Source: Gammaproteobacteria bacterium | Lineage (GTDB): Bacteria; Gemmatimonadota; Gemmatimonadetes; Longimicrobiales; Gaopeijiaceae | NCBI GenBank assembly: GCA_009843625.1 | Contig: VYDD01000012.1 | Coordinates: forward strand, 1-6,504 | Length of the DNA stretch: 6,504 nt | Direction of reading: 5' to 3' | Notes under the pieces: model-generated | Told to the model about the DNA's origin: nothing | Database searches by the model: none | What the model saw: the letters and a program-made list of their open reading frames with translations, nothing else | Position numbers and translations under genes: made by a program | Shown here: piece after piece, positions 5,895-6,504 of the stretch | Layout of the letters: every line of letters starts with the position of its first letter | Position numbering within the stretch: position 1 is the stretch's first letter

Positions 5895-6504
5895 ATGCTC
5901 ACGCTCGAACGACTGTCCATCGGCTACCGGAGCAGGCGCAACGAGACCGTCCTCGCCTCCGACATCTCGCTCGAACTGCGCGAGGGAGAGATGGTGTGCC
6001 TGCTCGGGCCCAACGGAGCCGGCAAGTCCACACTGATGCGGACGGTTGCCGGGATGCAGCCTGCCCTCGCCGGCCGGGTGCTGGTGGACGGGGACGACAT
6101 CCATTCGATGCCGGCCCGGGAGCGGGCCAGGCGACTCAGCGTCGTGCTCACCGAGAGGGTGGAGGCGGGCCTGCTCACCGCGTATGCCCTCGTCGGGCTC
6201 GGCCGCTACCCGCACATCAACTGGTCCGGAAAGCTCTCCGATCGTGACCACGAAGTCATCAGGAAGTGCATTGAGCGGGTCGGGGCGGAGCATTTGGCGC
6301 ATCGATACGTGGGCGACTTGAGCGATGGAGAGCGGCAGCGGGTCATGATGGCTCGCGCCCTCGCTCAGGAGCCGCGGCTGATGGTCCTGGATGAAATCAC
6401 TGCGTTCCTGGACCTCCCGCGCCGGGTCGACGCGATGCGCCTTCTCCGGCGTGTCGTACGCGATACCAGCCGCGCCGTTCTGCTGTCCACGCACGACCTG
6501 GAAC
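5895..6504 (+). CDS. ABC transporter ATP-binding protein (siderophore/cobalamin FecE class), 3'-partial
   Basis: Cytoplasmic ATPase driving the permease encoded just upstream. The window holds 203 codons; family members are about 250-270 residues, so some 50-65 are missing beyond the right edge. Visible motifs: Walker A GPNGAGKST (38-46), signature LSDGERQRV (142-150, a variant of LSGGQ), Walker B LMVLDE (162-167), D-loop FLD (171-173) and switch histidine H200 (STHD). The Q-loop region reads LSVVLTERVE (81-90) with no glutamine, and the usual DEPT after Walker B is DEIT. GLGRYPH (101-107) is characteristic of the iron-chelate ATPase group. LTE in place of the Q-loop glutamine and LSDGERQ are, as I recall, shared by a branch found with Bacteroidota-type FecCD permeases, so they look like subfamily traits rather than damage. 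The start follows the permease stop by 9 bases and is in the same reading frame. Confidence 0.94.
   Translation, partial: MLTLERLSIGYRSRRNETVLASDISLELREGEMVCLLGPNGAGKSTLMRTVAGMQPALAGRVLVDGDDIHSMPARERARRLSVVLTERVEAGLLTAYALVGLGRYPHINWSGKLSDRDHEVIRKCIERVGAEHLAHRYVGDLSDGERQRVMMARALAQEPRLMVLDEITAFLDLPRRVDAMRLLRRVVRDTSRAVLLSTHDLE

Noticed and set aside
5117..6247. Plus-strand open frame of 376 residues in an alternative frame
   Set aside because: It is an Arg/Ala/Gly-rich shadow crossing the permease-ATPase junction; both true genes read in another frame with intact motifs.
4689..6494. Long minus-strand open frame (601 residues) across the permease and ATPase
   Set aside because: It is a composition shadow of GC-rich genes: the product is rich in H, R, E, D, P and G, has no recognisable domain, and lies opposite two genes with full family motifs.

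Overview
The window is GC-rich, densely coded DNA from a Gram-negative bacterium. It encodes an outer-membrane TonB-dependent receptor and a probable lipoprotein binding protein, so there are two membranes. The receptor carries an N-terminal carboxypeptidase-regulatory-like domain. The ABC proteins resemble a branch I associate with Bacteroidota, Gemmatimonadota and relatives, and the high GC argues against Bacteroidota itself. A Gemmatimonadota-like bacterium is my best guess from recalled family features; no search was run.

Region 1 (3-935) is the C-terminal part, almost complete, of a tyrosine recombinase of the phage/island integrase type. Its frame is open to the left edge and all catalytic residues are present, so a mobile or once-mobile element probably ends near here. 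Region 2 (936-1225) is a 290-base gap without a credible gene. Its left half holds short inverted and tandem repeats that could belong to an attachment site. Its right half holds a promoter-like pair with a TTGACA -35 box and a perfect 8-base-arm palindrome of Fur/Zur type, TGATAACG-N6-CGTTATCA.

Region 3 (1226-6504) is a tightly packed operon on the plus strand: TonB-dependent siderophore-type receptor, periplasmic substrate-binding protein, FecCD-type permease, and ABC ATPase (cut by the right edge). The junctions are TGATG (stop/start overlap), GTGA (stop/start overlap) and a 9-base gap, which suggests one transcript with coupled translation.

Together the four proteins would carry a metal chelate from the medium to the cytoplasm. 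The receptor, energised by TonB, crosses the outer membrane; the binding protein captures the ligand in the periplasm; and the permease with its ATPase moves it across the inner membrane. A ferric siderophore is the most likely cargo, given the receptor type and the Fur-like operator. Cobalamin or haem cannot be excluded. I see no wholly new system. The points most worth checking are the integrase/operon boundary, the operator, and the non-canonical Q-loop of the ATPase.
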